Shown here: piece by piece, positions 1 through 8,897 of the stretch
Layout: each line of letters begins with the position of its first letter
Position numbering within the stretch: the first letter of the stretch is position 1
Notes under the pieces: model-generated
What the model was told of the DNA's origin: nothing
Seen by the model: only the letters and a program-made list of their open reading frames with translations
Database searches by the model: none
Position numbers and translations under genes: made by a program
Source: CAVSZB01 sp964420395
GTDB taxonomy: Bacteria > Krumholzibacteriota > Krumholzibacteriia > LZORAL124-64-63
NCBI GenBank assembly: GCA_964420395.1
Contig: CAYQTJ010000001.1
Coordinates: forward strand, 21,872-85,871
Length of the DNA stretch: 64,000 bases
Direction: 5' to 3'

Positions 1-1073
1 CAGTGCCTAATCCCGAGCTCTCCTTCGAGGTGGAGAACTTCGGCGGCGACCTGCCGCGGTGGGGGGAGGCGGAGGTCACCTGGTCGCTGGCGCAGAACCT
101 CGGGTTCCTCGCGCGGCGGGGGGCGGCGGCGGAGGCGGGGCGGCGGGGACGGGAGGAGGCGGCGGCCGGCCTCGTGGCGACGCGGCGCGATCTGCTCGTC
201 GAGGTCGAGCGGCGGTTCGTGGCGCTGCAGGTCGCGCAGCGGCGGGCGGAGCTGCTCGACGGCGAGGTGGCCGTGGCGGACTCGCTGCTGGCGGCGGTGG
301 CGGCGCTGGTGGCGGCGGGGGAGGTGTCGCCGGTGGAGCTGTCGCGTGCGCGGGGGGAGCGGGCGCTGGCGGCGATCGACCGGGACGCGGCGGTGGCGGG
401 GACGCGGCGCGCGGGGACGGCGCTGGCGGAGCTGTGGGGCGGGGAGGGTGGCGAGCCGGCGCGGGCGGCGGGGGAACTGGCGACGGAGGTCGCGGCGCCG
501 GCGCGGGCGGAGGTGGGCGACTGGCCGGGGGCGAACCCGGAGCTGGCGCGGCAGGCGGCCGTGGTGGCGCGGCAGGCGGCGCTGGCGCGGCTGGCGCGGG
601 CGGGGCGGTGGCCCGATCCGACGGCCGCGGGGGGGGTGCGGCGGTTCGCGGCGAGCGGGGAGCGGGCGCTGGTGGCGTCGGTCGCGCTGCCGCTGCCGCT
701 GTTCGACCGCGGGGGCGGGGCGGTGGCGGAGGCGGCGGCGCGGGAGGCGCAGGCGCGGCACGAGCTGCAGGCGCTCCGCGATCGGCTGCGCGCGGCGCGG
801 CTGGCGGCGTGGGACGACCTGGACGCGGCGGTCGCGGCGGAGCGGGCGCTGCGGGAGACGGTGGTGCCGGAGGCGGCGCGGGTGCGGGCCGCGCTGGACG
901 AGGGGTACCGGCGGGGCAAGTTCGGCCTGCTCGACGCGCTCGACGCGCGCCGCACGCTGGCGGCGGCGCGGCTGCGGCAGCTCGATGCGCTGGCGGCGCT
1001 GCACGCGGCGCGCCTGGAACTGGAATCACTGCTGGGGACGCCGCTGGCGGCGCCCGGGGGAGAGACGCCATGA
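1..1073 (+). CDS. CzcC/CusC-type outer-membrane efflux protein (TolC family), 5' truncated
   Basis: This is the outer-membrane channel of a tripartite heavy-metal RND efflux pump. The window begins inside the gene: the frame is open from the first complete codon, and the first residues (PNPELSFEVENFGG) match the segment that lies well inside CzcC-like proteins after the first long helix, so roughly the first 60-90 residues are missing. The visible 356 residues are Ala/Leu/Arg-rich amphipathic helices typical of the TolC coiled-coil barrel, ending in the second outer-membrane efflux repeat (EGYRRGKFGLLDALDARRTL). The stop overlaps the start of the adaptor gene (ATGA), and the RND gene follows, so this is one operon. 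The family is confident; the metal is not determined by this subunit. Confidence 0.88.
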   Translation, partial: VPNPELSFEVENFGGDLPRWGEAEVTWSLAQNLGFLARRGAAAEAGRRGREEAAAGLVATRRDLLVEVERRFVALQVAQRRAELLDGEVAVADSLLAAVAALVAAGEVSPVELSRARGERALAAIDRDAAVAGTRRAGTALAELWGGEGGEPARAAGELATEVAAPARAEVGDWPGANPELARQAAVVARQAALARLARAGRWPDPTAAGGVRRFAASGERALVASVALPLPLFDRGGGAVAEAAAREAQARHELQALRDRLRAARLAAWDDLDAAVAAERALRETVVPEAARVRAALDEGYRRGKFGLLDALDARRTLAAARLRQLDALAALHAARLELESLLGTPLAAPGGETP

Positions 1074-2407
1074 CGATCGCCATCATGCACGGACGTCGCC
1101 GCCTGGCGGCCACGGCGCTGTTGCTGGCCGCGGCGGCGGTCGGGGGCGCCGGCTGCGGCGCGCGCGGGAACGCGACGGACGGGGCGGCGCGCGCGCCGGA
1201 GTCGGCGGCGCACGCCGAAGAGGCGCCCGAGATCTCCGACCTGGACCGTGGCGAGGCGGAGCTGTTCGCCGCGGTCTGCGAGCACGACATCGCGCAGCAC
1301 ACGTGCGACGAGTGCCGCTACGAGCTGGGCCTGGTCAAGGTCGACTCGGCGCTGGCCGGGCCGGACGGGCTGCTGCAGACCGTCACGGTGGCGGAGCGGG
1401 GCCTGCCGGCGGTGCTGGAGCTGGACGGCGAGGCGCAGCTCGACGCGGAGCGGGCCGTGCGGGTGACGTCGCGCGCGGACGGCACGGTGCGCGAGGTGCT
1501 GGTGGACGTGGGGAGCGTCGTGAAGAGGGGGCAGCCGCTGCTGCGGATCGCCAGCCCCGCCTGGGCGCAGGAGCGGGCCGACTGGCTGCAGGCGCGGGCG
1601 GGGCACGCGCTGGCGCGGGCGGCGGCGGAGCGCGAGGCCGAACTCCACGCGCAGGGGATCTGCCCGCAGAAGGACCTCCTGGAGGCGGAGGCGGAGCGGG
1701 CGCGCGCGGCGGCCGCCGAGATGGCCGCGGCGGAGCGGCTGCGGGCGCACGGACTGGACGCGGCCGGGCTGGCGGCGCTGGCGCGCGATCCCGACGGCTC
1801 GCCGCTCTTGACCGTGACCGCCCCGCTCGCCGGCACCGTGCTCGAGCGCGACCTGGGGCCGGGCCGGCAGGTGGCGGCGGACCAGCCGCTGCTGCTGGTG
1901 GCGGACGTCACCCGGATCTGGGTGCTGGCGAGCCTGCGGGAGCACGAGATCGGGCCGCTGCTGGCGGCGCGCGGGGCGGGGGAGGTGCCGGCGGAGGTGA
2001 CGCTGCACTTCCTGCCCGGCCGGGTCCTGAACGGGCGGCTGGAGGCGGTCGGCGGCACGCTCGACGAGAGCACCCGCACCGCGCGGGCGCGCATCGTCGT
2101 GGACAACGCGGCGGGGCTGCTGCGGCCCGGGATGTTCGCGCACGTCCGGCTGCGGCTGCCGGGTGGCGCCGGGGCCCTCGCCGTGCCGGCCGAGGCGGTG
2201 CTCGAGGACGCGGGGCGCTCGTTCGTCTTCGTGGCGGCGCGGCCGGGGTACTTCCTGCGCCGCCCGGTCACGACCGGACGCGCGGAGGACGGCTGGGTGG
2301 AGATCGCCGGCGGCCTGGCGCCGGGACAGGTCGTGGCCGCGCGCGGCGCGTTCCTGCTCAAGTCCGATGTGCTGCGCGCCAAGATGGGCGCCGGCTGCGC
2401 CGACTGA
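1070..2407 (+). CDS. Heavy-metal efflux RND periplasmic adaptor (CzcB/CusB family lipoprotein)
   Basis: This is the periplasmic adaptor bridging the inner-membrane RND pump and the TolC-like channel. It has 445 aa starting at ATG 1070, which overlaps the preceding stop. The N-terminus has a basic stretch, a hydrophobic run and a lipobox ending at Cys29 (GGAGC), so it is probably lipid-anchored. Residues 70-82 hold a compact Cys/His cluster (C70-E-H72 ... H77-T-C79-D-E-C82) that precedes the barrel-sandwich hybrid domain in some CzcB-like adaptors and is a plausible metal-capture site. After it come a biotinyl-lipoyl-like half (VREVLVDVGSVVKRGQPLL), a helical hairpin, a second lipoyl half and a beta-barrel domain (GMFAHVRLRLP). 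A longer in-frame extension upstream is a GC artefact and lies inside the first gene. Confidence 0.9.
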   Translation: MTIAIMHGRRRLAATALLLAAAAVGGAGCGARGNATDGAARAPESAAHAEEAPEISDLDRGEAELFAAVCEHDIAQHTCDECRYELGLVKVDSALAGPDGLLQTVTVAERGLPAVLELDGEAQLDAERAVRVTSRADGTVREVLVDVGSVVKRGQPLLRIASPAWAQERADWLQARAGHALARAAAEREAELHAQGICPQKDLLEAEAERARAAAAEMAAAERLRAHGLDAAGLAALARDPDGSPLLTVTAPLAGTVLERDLGPGRQVAADQPLLLVADVTRIWVLASLREHEIGPLLAARGAGEVPAEVTLHFLPGRVLNGRLEAVGGTLDESTRTARARIVVDNAAGLLRPGMFAHVRLRLPGGAGALAVPAEAVLEDAGRSFVFVAARPGYFLRRPVTTGRAEDGWVEIAGGLAPGQVVAARGAFLLKSDVLRAKMGAGCAD

Positions 2408-2429
2408 CCCGCACCGGAGGACGACGCCG

Positions 2430-5400
2430 ATGAATCGCTGGTTCGCCGCCCTGCTGGCGCGCCGCTGGCCGGTGCTGGTCGCCGGGGCGCTGGTGGCCGC
2501 GCTCGGCGCGGCCGTCTGGCTGCGCCTGCCGGTGGACGCCTTTCCCGACGTCACCAACGTGCAGGTGATGGTCCTGACCCGGGCCGAGGGGCTCGGCGCG
2601 GAGGAGGTCGAGCAGCGGGTCTCGTACCCGCTCGAGCAGCGCATGGGGGGGCTGCCGCGGCTGCAGCTGGTGCGGTCGCTGTCGCGGGCGGGGCTGTCGC
2701 AGGTGGTGGTGGTGTTCGCCGACGGCACCGATCCGTGGTTCGCGCGGCAGGTGGTGTTCGAGCGGCTGCAGGAGGCGCGCGAGGCGCTGCCGGACGGACT
2801 CGAGCCGGAGCTGGCGCCGCTGAGCACCGGCCTCGGGGAGATCTTCCAGTACACGGTCGAGGGGGACAGCCTGTCCCTCGCCGAGCGGCGGGCGATCCAG
2901 GACTGGCTGGTGGCGCCGCGGCTGCGCGCGGTGGCAGGCGTGACCGAGGTGAACAGCTTCGGCGGGCTGGTCCGGCAGATCGAGGTGCGGGCGCACCCGG
3001 GGCGCCTGGCCGAGTACGGGCTGTCGCCGCGCGACCTGGTGGAGGCGCTGGCGCGCGACAACACGAACGTGGGCGCCGGCTTCATCGTGCACGGCTGGGA
3101 GCAGACCTACCTGCTCGGCCGCGGCCAGTTCGCCGCGCCGGACGACATCGGCCGGGTCGTGCTGCGGGCGCGCGACGGCGCCGCGGTCACGGTGGCCGAC
3201 GTGGCCGAGGTCGTCGAGGGGGCGATGACGCGGCAGGGGGCGGTCACCCGCGACGGGCGGGGCGAGACGGTGGCCGGCATGGTCATCATGCTGCGCGGCG
3301 AGAACTCCCGCACGGTCGTGGAGCGGGTCAAGGCGGCGGTGGCGGCCATCGGCGCGGCGCTGCCGGCCGGCGCGCGGCTGGACGTCTTCTACGACCGCAC
3401 CGGGCTGATCGAGGCGTGCGTGCGCACGGTCACCGACGCGCTGCTGCAGGGGGGGCTGTTCGTCATCCTCGTGCTCTGCCTGTTCCTGGCCGAGGTGCGC
3501 ACGGCGCTGATCGTCGTGCTGTCGCTGCCGCTGACCTTCCTGGTGGCGTTCCTGATCATGGGGGCCGCCGGCCTTTCGGCCAACCTGATGAGCCTGGGCG
3601 GCCTCGCCTTCTCGGTCGGCATGGTGGTCGACGCCTCGATCGTCATCGTGGAGAACGTGCGGCGGCACCTGGCGCGGGCCGCGCCGGAGCGGTCGCGGCG
3701 CGAGGTGGCGGTGGCGGCGCTGACGGAGGTGGCGCGGCCGGTCGCCTTCTCGGTGCTGATCATGGCGCTGGTGCTGGTGCCGCTGCTGACGCTGCAGGGG
3801 GTCGAGGGGAAGATGTTCCGGCCCCTCGCGCTGACGCTGCTGTTCGCCCTGCTCGCCTCGCTCGCCGTGGCGCTGACCGTGGTGCCGGTGCTGGCGGAGA
3901 CGTTCCTGGCGCGGCGGCCGGAGCGGGAGTTCGGCGCCGTGCGGCGCTTCCACGCCGGCTACCTGGCGCTGCTGCGGGGGGCCCTGGCGCGGCCGCGCCT
4001 CACCCTGGCGCTGGCGCTGGCGACCCTGCTGCCGGCGGTGGCGCTGGTGCCGCGGCTCGGCACGGAGTTCATCCCGACGCTCGACGAGGGGGCGATCGCG
4101 ATCAACGTCGTGCGGCTGCCGAACGCCTCGCTCGCCGGCTCGGTGGCGGTGGCGGGGGAGCTGGAGCGGCGGCTGCTGCGCTTCCCGGAGGTGGCCACGG
4201 TGGTCGCGAAGAGCGGCCGGGCGGAGATCTCCGAGGATCCGATGGGGCCGGAGCAGACCGACCTGTTCGTCATGCTCAAGCCGCGCCGCCAGTGGGGCGC
4301 CGGACGGGACCGCGAGGCGCTCGTGGCGGCGATGAACGCCGAGCTGTCGCGCGTACCGGGGCTGCGCTACTCGTTCTCCCAGCCGATCGCCCTGCGGGTG
4401 AACGAACTGATCTCGGGCGTGAAGAGCGACCTGGCGGTGAAGGTGTTCGGGCCGGACCTGGGGCGGCTGAAGGAGATCGCCGACCGCACCGCGTCCATCC
4501 TGATGGGGGTGCCCGGCGCCGGCGACATCAAGGTGGAACAGGTGGTCGGCATGACCGAGATGATCGTCGAGCCGGACCGGCACGCGCTGGCGCGCTACGG
4601 CCTGAACGCCGCCGACCTGGGCGAACTGCTCGCGATCGGGGTGGCGGGGCGGCAGGTCGGCGCGCTGGTGGAGGGGGAGCGCCGGCACCCGATCGTGGTG
4701 CGCTACCCGGAGGCGGAGCGGGGCGACGCGGCGGCGCTGGCCGGGCTGCTGCTGGTCGCGCCCGGCGGCGCGCGGGTGCCGCTGGGGCAGGTGGCGCGGC
4801 TCGTGCCGCGGGAGGGGCCGGCGCAGGTGAGCCGGGAGAACGGCGCGCGGCGGGTCGTGGTGGAGGCGAACGTGCGGGGGCGCGACCTGGGCGGCTTCGT
4901 GGGCGAGGTGCGCGCGCGCCTGCGCGAGGTGGAGGCGGCACTGCCGCCCGGCTACTGGCTGGCGTACGGCGGCCAGTTCGAGAACCAGCAGCGGGCGATG
5001 CGGCAGCTGGCGCTGGTGGTGCCGCTGGCGCTCGTCCTGATCGCCGGGCTGCTGTACGGGGCGCTCGGCTCGGCGCGCGGCGCGCTGCTGGTGATCCTCA
5101 ACCTGCCGTTCGCGCTCGTGGGCGGCGTGGCCGCCGCCGTCGCGCTGCGGATGCACCTGTCGGTGTCGGCGGCGGTGGCGTTCATCGTCCTGCTCGGCAT
5201 CGCGGTGCAGAACGGCGTGGTGCTGCTGGCGTTCCTGCGCCAGCTGCGCGAGGCGGGACGGACGCCGGCCGAGGCGGTGGTGGAGGGGTGCGACCTGCGC
5301 TTCAAGCCGCTGTTCATGACCGCGCTCACCAGCTTCATCGGGCACCTGCCGATGCTGCTGGCGACCGGCTCCGGCGCGGACATCCAGAAGCCGCTGGCGG

Positions 5401-5513
5401 CGATCGTCATGGGGGGGATCGTGACCTCGACGCTGCTGACGCTGATCGTGCTGCCGGTGCTGTGGCACGCGCTGGAGCGGCGGTCGGCGGCGGGAGAAAC
5501 GCGTCTCGTCTGA
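2430..5513 (+). CDS. Heavy-metal efflux RND transporter (CzcA/CusA family)
   Basis: This inner-membrane proton-driven pump exports metal ions through the adaptor and TolC-like partner. It has 1027 aa, the normal HME-RND length, from ATG 2430 with GGAGG nine bases upstream. It opens with the family N-terminal helix and LPVDAFPDVTNVQV. In TM4 the proton-relay motif reads GMVVDASIVIVENVRRHL, with D401 and E408 in place. The position equivalent to the first Asp of divalent CzcA pumps is Ser395, which makes the motif closer to the CusA (monovalent Cu/Ag) group; that assignment is inference. The second half repeats the topology, with TM10-12 near residues 930-1020. It is the last gene of the three-gene operon. 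No sensor or regulator gene for the operon lies in the window. Confidence 0.93.
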   Translation: MNRWFAALLARRWPVLVAGALVAALGAAVWLRLPVDAFPDVTNVQVMVLTRAEGLGAEEVEQRVSYPLEQRMGGLPRLQLVRSLSRAGLSQVVVVFADGTDPWFARQVVFERLQEAREALPDGLEPELAPLSTGLGEIFQYTVEGDSLSLAERRAIQDWLVAPRLRAVAGVTEVNSFGGLVRQIEVRAHPGRLAEYGLSPRDLVEALARDNTNVGAGFIVHGWEQTYLLGRGQFAAPDDIGRVVLRARDGAAVTVADVAEVVEGAMTRQGAVTRDGRGETVAGMVIMLRGENSRTVVERVKAAVAAIGAALPAGARLDVFYDRTGLIEACVRTVTDALLQGGLFVILVLCLFLAEVRTALIVVLSLPLTFLVAFLIMGAAGLSANLMSLGGLAFSVGMVVDASIVIVENVRRHLARAAPERSRREVAVAALTEVARPVAFSVLIMALVLVPLLTLQGVEGKMFRPLALTLLFALLASLAVALTVVPVLAETFLARRPEREFGAVRRFHAGYLALLRGALARPRLTLALALATLLPAVALVPRLGTEFIPTLDEGAIAINVVRLPNASLAGSVAVAGELERRLLRFPEVATVVAKSGRAEISEDPMGPEQTDLFVMLKPRRQWGAGRDREALVAAMNAELSRVPGLRYSFSQPIALRVNELISGVKSDLAVKVFGPDLGRLKEIADRTASILMGVPGAGDIKVEQVVGMTEMIVEPDRHALARYGLNAADLGELLAIGVAGRQVGALVEGERRHPIVVRYPEAERGDAAALAGLLLVAPGGARVPLGQVARLVPREGPAQVSRENGARRVVVEANVRGRDLGGFVGEVRARLREVEAALPPGYWLAYGGQFENQQRAMRQLALVVPLALVLIAGLLYGALGSARGALLVILNLPFALVGGVAAAVALRMHLSVSAAVAFIVLLGIAVQNGVVLLAFLRQLREAGRTPAEAVVEGCDLRFKPLFMTALTSFIGHLPMLLATGSGADIQKPLAAIVMGGIVTSTLLTLIVLPVLWHALERRSAAGETRLV

Positions 5514-5518
5514 TACCG

Positions 5519-6349
5519 TCAGACGGGGCGGCCGGTTCCCGGCGGCAGGTGGCGCTGGCGCGCCGCCTCGTACGCCATCAGGGCGGCCGTGACCGAGACG
5601 TTGAGCGAGTCGGCCTCGCCGCGCATCGGGATGCGGACCTGCAGGTCGGCCCGCATGAGCCACTCGTCGGACAGGCCGCGGTCCTCGGCCCCGAGCAGGA
5701 TGGCGACCGGGCCGCGCAGGTCGGCGTCGGTGTAGGCCGTGGCGGCGGCGGGGGTGGTGGCCACGCCGCGGATGCGCCGCTCGCGCATCCAGGAGCGGAC
5801 GCGGCTGGCGTCCTCCTCGACGACCGGCACGGTGAAGAAGGCGCCGGTGGAGGCGCGCAGGACGTTCGGATTGAAGATGTCGGTGCCGGGGTCGCAGACG
5901 ATGACGGCGTCGGCGCCGACGCCGTCGGCCACCCGCAGGACGGCGCCGAGGTTGCCCGGCTTCTCGACCCCCTCGAGCACGAGCAGCAGCGGCCGGTCGC
6001 CCAGCGTCAGCCGGTCGAGCGCCAGGCGCCGCTGCGGCGCGACCACCAGCACCCCCTCCGGCCTCTCCTTGTAGGCGATCTTCGCCATCACCGGCGGGTT
6101 GACCTCGATCGCCGCGAACGGCTCGCCGGCGCGCAGGAACGCCAGCAGCCCGGGGTCCGCGGCGTCGAGCAGCTCGGGGCAGTACCAGACCTCGAGGAAC
6201 GGGTAACCCGCGGCGCGCGCGCGCCGGATCACGCGCGGCTCCTCGATGAGCGTGAGGCCGCGGGCGTCCCGGTCGCGGCGGTCGCGCAGGCCGAGCAGCT
6301 CCTTCACGCGCGGATTCTGCAGGCTGGTCAGGCGCTCGGGGGCCGGCAT
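5519..6349 (-). CDS. TrmH/SpoU family RNA 2'-O-methyltransferase
   Basis: This SPOUT-class enzyme transfers methyl from SAM to a ribose 2'-OH in rRNA or tRNA. It has 276 aa from ATG 6349. An N-terminal substrate-binding domain (LTSLQNPRVKELLGLRDRR) precedes the trefoil-knot domain, whose three motifs are intact: motif 1 VEKPGNLGAVLRVADGVGAD, motif 2 LLGAEDRGLSDEW and motif 3 IPMRGEADSLNVSVTAAL. The first residues resemble 23S rRNA methyltransferases of the RlmB/TsnR type, but the exact nucleotide target cannot be read from sequence. It starts six bases after the stop of the thioesterase gene, so the two are probably co-transcribed. Its 3' end nearly abuts the RND gene on the opposite strand (5-bp gap), leaving no room for separate terminators. 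Confidence 0.9.
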   Translation of the reverse strand: MPAPERLTSLQNPRVKELLGLRDRRDRDARGLTLIEEPRVIRRARAAGYPFLEVWYCPELLDAADPGLLAFLRAGEPFAAIEVNPPVMAKIAYKERPEGVLVVAPQRRLALDRLTLGDRPLLLVLEGVEKPGNLGAVLRVADGVGADAVIVCDPGTDIFNPNVLRASTGAFFTVPVVEEDASRVRSWMRERRIRGVATTPAAATAYTDADLRGPVAILLGAEDRGLSDEWLMRADLQVRIPMRGEADSLNVSVTAALMAYEAARQRHLPPGTGRPV

Positions 6350-6354
6350 CGGCG

Positions 6355-6792
6355 TCACCCCTCCGGTCCGGCCGCGCAGACCGCGCGGACCGCCGCCGGC
6401 AGCGGCACCGGGCGCCCCGCCGCGTAGTCGAAGCAGACCAGGCCGGTCTCGGCCAGCGCCACCGCGGTCCCGTCCGCGGGGCGGGTCAGCCGGTGATACA
6501 GCCGGAAGCCTACGCGGGTCGGCCCGCCGGCCGCCGTCTCCACGCGCAGCAGGTCGCCGGCGAACGCCTCGGCCTGGAAGACGATCGCGGCGTCGGCCAT
6601 GATCAGCTCGGCGCCGGCGCAGTCCAGTTCGGACCACCCGTGCGCCGCGAGGAAGTCCACGCGCGCCTCGTGCACGAGCGCCAGCAGCCGGTCGTTGCCG
6701 AGGTGGCCGCCGTAGTTGAGGTCGGTCGTGCGCACGCGGATCTCGCTCGCGAATCCGTATTCGGGCAGTGGCTGCAGCCTCAGGCGGGGCAT
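6355..6792 (-). CDS. Acyl-CoA thioesterase (hot-dog fold, 4HBT family)
   Basis: This small 145-aa hot-dog protein probably hydrolyses acyl-CoA or acyl-ACP thioesters in the cytoplasm. The start at 6792 has a GGGAG ribosome site just upstream. The 4HBT signature is seen as T23-D24-LNYGGHLGN, where Asp24 aligns with the catalytic Asp of 4-hydroxybenzoyl-CoA thioesterases and GHLGN matches the GHVNN motif that follows it. The next helix (LLALVHEARVDFLAAHGW) is the usual hot-dog helix. Substrate is unknown; YbgC-like and FcoT-like activities are equally possible. It precedes the TrmH-type gene, and the pair looks like a two-gene operon without an obvious functional link. Confidence 0.85.
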   Translation of the reverse strand: MPRLRLQPLPEYGFASEIRVRTTDLNYGGHLGNDRLLALVHEARVDFLAAHGWSELDCAGAELIMADAAIVFQAEAFAGDLLRVETAAGGPTRVGFRLYHRLTRPADGTAVALAETGLVCFDYAAGRPVPLPAAVRAVCAAGPEG

Positions 6793-6887
6793 CGGGGCTC
6801 CCTGGTTGCGTGCGCGGGCGGCCCGGGCGTGCGGGACGCGCGGGGGATCATAGCATCGCGCCGGCCCCGTGGGAACGGGGCGATGGG

Positions 6888-8654
6888 TCACCAGCCGACC
6901 GCGCAGCCGTCGTTGCGCGACTCGCTGCCGCCGCGCAGGACGCCCCGCTCCCAGTCGATCCAGATCCCCTGGTAGCCGCCGTACGAGACCGCCGCGTCGC
7001 CGAGGCGGTGGCCGCGGCGCTGCAGTTCGGCGATCGCCTCCGGCGCGAAGCCGCGCTCGAGGTGGAGCAGGCCGCCGTCGGTCATCGTCTCGCCGGTCGG
7101 CTCCGCGGAGCCGGTGTGGCGCAGCCGCGGGGCGTCGCCCGCCTCCTGCACGTCCATGCCGAAGTCGAGGAGGTTGCAGAGCACCTCGACGTGCCCCTGC
7201 GGCTGCATGTCTCCCCCCATCACGCCGAACGAGAAGACGGCGCGACCGTCCCTGGTCACCATGGCCGGGATGATGGTGTGGAAGGGGCGCTTGCCGGGCG
7301 CGAGGGCGTTGGCGTGGTTCGGGTCGAGCGAGAAGAGATTGCCGCGGTTCTGGAGGCCGAAGCCGGCCCCCTCCGGCACGAGGCCGCTGCCGAATCCGGC
7401 GTAGTTGCTCTGGATGAGCGAGACGGCGTTGCGGTCGCCGTCGACGACCGTCAGGTAGACCGTGTCGTTGTCCCGGGGCGGGGCGCCGAGACGGCGCTCC
7501 TGCGGGTCGAGCAGGCGCAGCGGCAGGTCGCCCGGCGGCACCGCGAGCGCGGCGCGCCGCGGGTCGTACAGCGCGAGCCGCTCCCGCGCGTAGTCGCGGC
7601 TCAGGAGCCGGGCCAGCGGCAGTTCGGCGAAGGCGGGGTCGGCATAGAACACCGCGCGGTCCGCGTAGACGATCTTCTTCACCTCGGCCAGCAGGTGCAG
7701 GTGGTCGGCCGAGCCGAAGCCGAGCTGCCCGAGGTCGAACGGCTCGAGCAGGTTGAGCATCTGCAGGACGCACGCCCCCTGGCCGTTGGGGGGCAGTTCC
7801 CAGACGTCGCAGCCGCGGTAGGCGGTCGCGACCGGCTCCACCCACTCCGCGCGGTTCGCGGCGAGGTCCTCCACGGTCAGCCAGCCGCCCGCCTCCTGCA
7901 CGCAGCCGGCGATGCGCCGCGCGAGGTCGCCGGCGTAGAACGCGTCGCGGCCGCCGGCGGCGATCGCCTCGAGCGTCGTCGCGAGATCGGGATTGCGGAA
8001 CGGCTCGCCGGCGCGCGGCGCCCGTCCGCCCGGCAGGAAGGTGGCGGCGAAGCGGGGGGAGTCGGGGTAGCGCTGCTCGCTGAACGCCCAGTAGTGGGCG
8101 ATGACCGGCGTGACCGGGAACCCCTCGCGCGCGTAGCCGATCGCCGGGGCCAGCAGGTCCCGCAGCGGCAGCCGGCCGAAGCGCCCGTGCAGCGCGACCC
8201 AGCCGTCCACGCAGCCCGGCACGGTCACGGTGAGCGGGCCGTAGTCCGGCAGGCGGTCGCCCACGCCGGCCGCGCGCGTCCTCTCGATGGTCATGGCGGC
8301 CGGCGCCCGGCCGCTGGCGTTGAGGCCGTGCAGCCGGCCGTCGCGCGCGTCCCAGACGATGGCGAACAGGTCGCCGCCGACGCCGCAGCTCGTCGGCTCC
8401 ATCAGGCCGAGCGCCGCGTTCACCGCGATCGCGGCGTCCACGGCCGAGCCGCCCCGCCGGAGGATGTCGAGGCCGATCTGCGCCGCGAGCGGCTGGCTCG
8501 CGCAGACCATCCCGTGCGTGGCCAGGACCGGCGAGCGGGTGGCGAACTGCCGGCCGGTGGGGCGGTCGGCAGCAGCCGCGGCCGCGGCCGCCACGAGGCA
8601 GCCGCCGCACAGCAGGGCGGCGAGCGGGGCGGGAGCGGTCGGGTGACGGCGCAT
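6888..8654 (-). CDS. ggt: Gamma-glutamyltransferase (GGT), exported
   Basis: It cleaves the gamma-glutamyl bond of glutathione and related compounds in the periplasm, transferring it to water or amino acids. It has 588 aa, normal for the family, and starts at ATG 8654 with a signal peptide of about 29 residues (hydrophobic core LAALLCGGCLVAAAAAA). The large-subunit hallmarks are present (RRGGSAVDAAIAVNAALGL, TSCGVGGD). The autoprocessing and catalytic nucleophile is Thr398 in DNDTVYLTVVDGD; cleavage before it yields the small subunit. Later family motifs include NRGNLFSLDPNHANALAPGK and MGGDMQPQGH. A much longer reading frame continuing upstream on the same strand is an open-frame artefact that covers the divergent secreted-protein gene. 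Confidence 0.95.
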   Translation of the reverse strand: MRRHPTAPAPLAALLCGGCLVAAAAAAAADRPTGRQFATRSPVLATHGMVCASQPLAAQIGLDILRRGGSAVDAAIAVNAALGLMEPTSCGVGGDLFAIVWDARDGRLHGLNASGRAPAAMTIERTRAAGVGDRLPDYGPLTVTVPGCVDGWVALHGRFGRLPLRDLLAPAIGYAREGFPVTPVIAHYWAFSEQRYPDSPRFAATFLPGGRAPRAGEPFRNPDLATTLEAIAAGGRDAFYAGDLARRIAGCVQEAGGWLTVEDLAANRAEWVEPVATAYRGCDVWELPPNGQGACVLQMLNLLEPFDLGQLGFGSADHLHLLAEVKKIVYADRAVFYADPAFAELPLARLLSRDYARERLALYDPRRAALAVPPGDLPLRLLDPQERRLGAPPRDNDTVYLTVVDGDRNAVSLIQSNYAGFGSGLVPEGAGFGLQNRGNLFSLDPNHANALAPGKRPFHTIIPAMVTRDGRAVFSFGVMGGDMQPQGHVEVLCNLLDFGMDVQEAGDAPRLRHTGSAEPTGETMTDGGLLHLERGFAPEAIAELQRRGHRLGDAAVSYGGYQGIWIDWERGVLRGGSESRNDGCAVGW

Positions 8655-8783
8655 GGGGCCTGCCTCCGGGGTCGGCGTGGCGGACGGTCGGCGCGTCTGC
8701 GATGCCGCGCCGGGCGGACGGGGCAGGGTAGCACGGCCGGACGGTCGCGGTCTGCGGCTTCGGGGCCTGGCCCGCCGGCCCTC

Positions 8784-8832
8784 TCGACAGGAGCGCCCCG
8801 GGTGTGCTAGGATACTGGACTCATACAGTATC
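8784..8832 (+). promoter_or_regulatory. Candidate promoter with an overlapping inverted repeat
   Basis: A sigma70-like pair can be read as TCGACA (8784-8789), an 18-base spacer and TAGGAT (8808-8813). Starting within the -10 box is a perfect 7-bp inverted repeat, GATACTG (8811-8817) and CAGTATC (8826-8832), separated by 8 bases. It would straddle the transcription start and is placed as a repressor operator or 5'-end hairpin would be. It is AT-rich relative to its surroundings. Spacing and match are moderate, so this is a prediction only. Confidence 0.4.
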
Positions 8833-8844
8833 ATATTGCGGACT

Positions 8845-8892
8845 GCTGGCGGGCGCTTCCCCGCCCGCCGGCCTATCTCCTTGAAAAGGAGA
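8845..8892 (+). promoter_or_regulatory. Structured 5' leader: GC hairpin plus a hairpin that hides the ribosome site
   Basis: Two hairpins sit back to back before the start codon at 8898. The first pairs 8845-8855 with 8862-8872 (8 perfect G-C-rich pairs GGCGGGCG/CGCCCGCC, extended by three more including one G-U). The second pairs TCTCCTT (8876-8882) with AAGGAGA (8886-8892) across a 3-base loop, and its 3' arm is the Shine-Dalgarno sequence itself. Translation of the secreted protein could therefore be structure-controlled. No known riboswitch family was recognised. Confidence 0.45.
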
Positions 8893-8897
8893 GAGAT

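Noticed and set aside
76..1302. Long minus-strand open frame rich in Pro/Ala/Arg opposite the CzcC-like gene
   Set aside because: Low-complexity composition typical of antisense frames in very GC-rich genes; the plus-strand gene has clear homology and an operon overlap.
2358..5663. 1101-codon minus-strand frame opposite the CzcA-like pump
   Set aside because: His/Arg/Gln-rich shadow of the third codon positions; it contains no motif and covers a full RND gene.
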